A stretch of 46,275 nucleotides of DNA, from NCBI GenBank assembly GCA_002457295.1, contig NTKF01000007.1, forward strand, positions 1-46,275, in the 5' to 3' direction. Of this stretch, positions 43,605 to 46,275 are shown in pieces. Under the pieces are notes generated by a model. It was not told the origin of the DNA. It saw only the letters and a program-made list of their open reading frames with translations, and ran no database searches. This DNA comes from Flavobacteriales bacterium MED-G22. Its GTDB lineage: Bacteria; Bacteroidota; Bacteroidia; Flavobacteriales; Flavobacteriaceae. Position numbers and translations under genes: made by a program. Within the stretch, counting starts at the first letter, position 1. Every line of letters begins with the position of its first letter.

Positions 43605-44768
43605 ATGCTAGAAGATGAAATTGTAGGGCAAGAACAGCTTCTTTCACAACTAAAGCGAGCTATTGATCAGAGCCGTATTCCTCATGCTCAGTTGTTTATA
43701 GATAACGAAGGGTTTGGCGGATTTGCTCTTGCCCTTTATCAAGCAATTTTACTTCTTTATAATTCTCAGCAACTCAATGCCTCTGTCAAACAAGGAAAAA
43801 AACTGGCACAACTTGCAAAACACCCTGATCTACATTATGTTTTTCCTACCATAATTCAAGAAAAGAATTCGGCCGATACTATTGAAAGACTTTTACCAAA
43901 CTGGTATTCTTTTGTAGAAAACAACCTCTATGGACTAACCGTAGATTGGGTCGAATGGCTCCAATCTGGAAACAAAAAAGCACAGATAAGAGTCAAAGAT
44001 ATTGCGTCAATGCAACACAAAATGAATTTAAAGTCGTTCATGGGTGGCGCTAAGGTTTGTGTGGTTTGGGGAGTAGAATGCATTGGTATTGAAGCGGCAA
44101 ATAAATTCTTAAAAATTTTAGAAGAGCCTCCCAAAAACACCTTTTTTATGTTGATCAGTAAAGAAGCTAAATTACTCCCTACCCTTGTGTCTCGTTGTCA
44201 AACCCATTCGGTTCCGCCCCTTTCTGATGAGACTTTAAAAGATTTTATAAAAAGAAACCGTTGGGAGGATTCATTATTGGAAAAGGTCGGTTCGCTGGGC
44301 GGCAGTTTAAACAAGCTCTACCGAATGGTTGAAGAATCGAACCAAAATCCTTTTGAAAGTTTGTTGGTCAGTTTATTAAGGGCTTCCTTTTCAGCAAAGA
44401 ATAATAAAGGGGTTGTTTTAGATTTAATGACATGGGTAGAAAGTATGGTCGCATTGGAAAAAGAAAAACAAAAGGGCTTCATACTGTATAGCATTAATGT
44501 GATTAGAGATGCCTTTTTATTAAACTATAACTTGAGGGAGCTCACCTCTTTCCAATCACAAACGGACTTTAATATAAATAAACTTGCCCCCTTTGTGCAT
44601 CATCTCAATATAAAAAAAATGGTGTTGCTTTTTGAAGAGACCCACCATTATTTAGAAAGAAATGCTAGCGCAAAGATGGTCTTTACTGATTTGTGTCTTC
44701 AACTTACTCGTTTAATTCATATTAAGAAGGAATCGGATTTAGAAAACACAAAAAAACTAGACGAATAG
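43605..44768 (+). CDS. holB: DNA polymerase III delta' subunit-like protein
   Basis: A 387-residue clamp-loader-type protein. It begins 'IVGQEQLLSQLKRAIDQSRI' and 'PHAQLFIDNEGFGGFALALY', where the P-loop Lys-Ser/Thr is missing (G-F-G-G-F), as in delta' subunits that do not hydrolyse ATP. 'FLKILEEPPKNTFFMLIS' and 'LVSRCQTHSVPPL' are the sensor and SRC-type segments. The frame opens at a TTG (43599), but ATG 43605 is the better start. It overlaps the convergent methyltransferase by 52 bases. Confidence 0.88.
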   Translation: MLEDEIVGQEQLLSQLKRAIDQSRIPHAQLFIDNEGFGGFALALYQAILLLYNSQQLNASVKQGKKLAQLAKHPDLHYVFPTIIQEKNSADTIERLLPNWYSFVENNLYGLTVDWVEWLQSGNKKAQIRVKDIASMQHKMNLKSFMGGAKVCVVWGVECIGIEAANKFLKILEEPPKNTFFMLISKEAKLLPTLVSRCQTHSVPPLSDETLKDFIKRNRWEDSLLEKVGSLGGSLNKLYRMVEESNQNPFESLLVSLLRASFSAKNNKGVVLDLMTWVESMVALEKEKQKGFILYSINVIRDAFLLNYNLRELTSFQSQTDFNINKLAPFVHHLNIKKMVLLFEETHHYLERNASAKMVFTDLCLQLTRLIHIKKESDLENTKKLDE

Positions 44769-45583
44769 TTTCCCTTTTTGATTGCTTTCAAGTTTGAAAT
44801 AAGGCCTATATAAATCGCTTTTAAAATCTGAGTTTTTCCTGTTTTGTGTTGCTGTGAGAGCATTGATACATAAAAAGAATCAAAAAAAAGAGGGTGTTTA
44901 GAGAGTAATGAAAACCCAACGTTTTCAGTTATTTTTTGCAAACCCTTGTTTGAGAAATGCCATAGATGGCGTGGTAAGTCATAGCCTGCCCAATATTCTT
45001 GATAGTGGTTAGCATCAAATGAGTTTAAGTTGGGCACCGCTAGTACTAACAGTCCTTTAGCATTCAATCTGTCCTTAAGTTTCTTTACGGTCTCTTTGGG
45101 ATTAGGAAGGTGTTCAAGAACATGCCAGAGTGTAATTAAATCAAACTTTTCGTCTGATTCTATCTCTTCTAGACTACCATAGGCATGGTGTCCTTCTTTT
45201 TTTAATTGAGTTAACGCGCCAGAGCTATTCTCAACAATAGTTGTTGTAATTCCTTTTTTTTGAGTAAAGGTTGAAAAGCCTCCAACACCACCTCCGTAAT
45301 CTAAATGAGTAAAGATCGTCCTCTTGCTTTTTTGAATTATTTTTCTCCACTTATAGCGGAACATCCATTGTTGAACTGTTTTATAGACCCAATCACGCAA
45401 TGTTTTTTGCTTCACTTTATGAGAATCATAGGCTTCTGAGGCATAATAAGAGTCCATGGTTGAAGCAGGATCAATATCGGTCCACCCTAGTTTTTGTTGA
45501 CTGTCCCAATAGATTTTAAAGGGTTTTTGAGAAACTAGGTAGTCCTTTCCTACTAAAAGGAGTTTGTCTTTTTTTCTCTTCAT
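44717..45583 (-). CDS. Class I SAM-dependent methyltransferase
   Basis: A 288-residue Methyltransf_11/23-like enzyme. Motif I is LDYGGGVGGFS, and motifs II and III are 'FDLITLWHVLEHLPNP' and 'GLLVLAVPN'. The N-terminus 'DYLVSQKPFKIYWDSQQKLGW' aligns with the region where many homologues have two Cys pairs that bind zinc; they are absent here, as in other flavobacterial members. Substrate unknown, possibly a surface glycan or small molecule. Its ATG directly abuts the parS-like palindrome. Confidence 0.85.
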   Translation of the reverse strand: MKRKKDKLLLVGKDYLVSQKPFKIYWDSQQKLGWTDIDPASTMDSYYASEAYDSHKVKQKTLRDWVYKTVQQWMFRYKWRKIIQKSKRTIFTHLDYGGGVGGFSTFTQKKGITTTIVENSSGALTQLKKEGHHAYGSLEEIESDEKFDLITLWHVLEHLPNPKETVKKLKDRLNAKGLLVLAVPNLNSFDANHYQEYWAGYDLPRHLWHFSNKGLQKITENVGFSLLSKHPLFFDSFYVSMLSQQHKTGKTQILKAIYIGLISNLKAIKKGNYSSSFFVFSKSDSFLI

Positions 45584-45599
45584 TGTTTCACGTGAAACG
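45584..45599. other. parS-like centromere site
   Basis: TGTTTCACGTGAAACG contains the perfect 14-bp palindrome GTTTCACGTGAAAC (45585-45598), identical to the core of the chromosomal ParB-binding site parS. It fills nearly all of the 19-base gap between mnmG and the methyltransferase gene. mnmG lies near the replication origin and par genes in many bacteria. Confidence 0.82.
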
Positions 45600-45602
45600 T
45601 TA

Positions 45603-46275
45603 TTATTTTGAAATTGCTACAAGTATAACACTAATATCACTGGGCTTGATTCCGCTAATCCGTGCCGCTTGGGCGAGGGTTTCAGGTCGAGCTGCATTCA
45701 GTTTTTCAAGCGCCTCATGTGATAAAGACTTTAATTGCTCATAATTAAAGCCGGTGGGGATCTTTACATGCTCCAATTTTTGCAAACGGTCTGCATTTTT
45801 TTGTTCTTTGGCGATATAGCCAGCGTATTTTATTTCAATTTCAGCTTGTTCATAGGCAATTGTTGAAATTTTTTCTTGATCCAAAAATTTTTGAACTACA
45901 GGAAACTCCAAGAGGTCTGTTCTAGAAATTTGAGGACGAGAAAGGAGCTTCGCATATTTATCTGTTTGTTTTACCAATGCGCTTTGCTTCCTCTCCAACA
46001 GTTTGTTAGCTGTCTCTAGAGCGAAACTTTGAGTGGATAGAAAGGCAGTCGCTTTTTCTGTTTCCTTTCTCTTTTTATATAAGATCTCAAGCCGTTCGTC
46101 ATCTGCTAAACCTAACTTATGAGCCAGTGGCGTAAGTCTTTCATCTGCGTTGTCTTGTCTTAGGAGCGTCCTGTATTCTGCTCTTGATGTAAACATTCTG
46201 TAAGGTTCCTCAGTGCCTTTTATAATTAAATCATCGATCAAAACACCAATGTATGCCTCATTACGTGCTAACACC
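45603..46275 (-). CDS. mnmG: tRNA uridine-5-carboxymethylaminomethyl modification enzyme MnmG (C-terminal part)
   Basis: The last 223 or more residues of MnmG/GidA; the N-terminal FAD domain lies beyond the window end. 'YIGVLIDDLIIKGTEEPYRM', 'FTSRAEYRTLLRQDNAD' and 'LTPLAHKLGL' are the conserved segments, and 'YEQAEIEIKYAGYIAKEQ' with 'PETLAQAARISGIKPSDISV' close the GidA C-terminal helical domain. MnmG works with MnmE to modify wobble uridine. The gene is cut by the window edge, not broken. Confidence 0.95.
   Translation of the reverse strand, partial: VLARNEAYIGVLIDDLIIKGTEEPYRMFTSRAEYRTLLRQDNADERLTPLAHKLGLADDERLEILYKKRKETEKATAFLSTQSFALETANKLLERKQSALVKQTDKYAKLLSRPQISRTDLLEFPVVQKFLDQEKISTIAYEQAEIEIKYAGYIAKEQKNADRLQKLEHVKIPTGFNYEQLKSLSHEALEKLNAARPETLAQAARISGIKPSDISVILVAISK

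Overview
The window is a compact, AT-rich stretch of a chromosome from the class Flavobacteriia (Bacteroidota). The taxonomic call rests on several things visible in the sequence: gldH and sprE/porW (gliding and type IX secretion lipoproteins), ricT next to gldH, an ATP synthase operon that lacks atpD and atpC, many flavobacterial DUF families (DUF4292, DUF4254, DUF4837, DUF6341, DUF6427), many Bacteroidota-style lipoproteins, and repeated TAnnTTTG -7 promoter elements. The content is mostly chromosomal housekeeping. I see no rRNA, tRNA, insertion sequence, prophage or CRISPR array.

Layout: 1-3604 is the looser, accessory-looking part. It holds small exported or orphan proteins (DUF4242, two lipoproteins, a secreted protein, an NTF2-like protein), two microprotein candidates, one clear intrinsic terminator and a 98-bp inverted-repeat element. 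3696-6521 is an envelope group (barrel-like protein; universal stress protein, LpxR-type lipid A deacylase and a plug-only lipoprotein in one run). 6635-13553 has enoyl-CoA hydratase, QueD, PBP1A, GldH, RicT, TrhO and a PNPOx-like protein. 13702-19263 has recA-pabB-pabC, plsC, trpS and dprA. 19352-22796 has an HU-SPOR protein, then envC, a DUF4292 lipoprotein and dut. 22917-31330 is atpBEFHAG preceded by sprE/bactofilin/AtpZ/AtpI-like genes that overlap one another. 31447-36611 has a PaaE-like reductase, a DUF6427-DUF4254-GT9 run, DUF6341 and purD. 36665-41032 is an M23-GH3-GT4-pyruvyltransferase run. 41139-46275 has tatA, DUF4837, pgk, holB, a methyltransferase and the C-terminal part of mnmG, with a parS-like palindrome between the last two.

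Themes: cell-envelope construction dominates (PBP1A, EnvC, M23, SPOR, PlsC, LpxR, glycosyltransferases, lipoproteins). Genome architecture is very tight. Nine of ten convergent gene pairs abut or overlap at their stop codons, often sharing a TTAA or CTAA tetranucleotide, so there is little room for intrinsic terminators. The observations most worth a second look are the parS site beside mnmG, the HU-TM-SPOR protein that could tie DNA to the septum, the sprE-bactofilin-AtpZ coupling, the GH3-containing glycan cluster, the G9 tract in pbp1A and the inverted-repeat element near 3 kb. No unmistakably new system is present; the candidates are graded in the findings.
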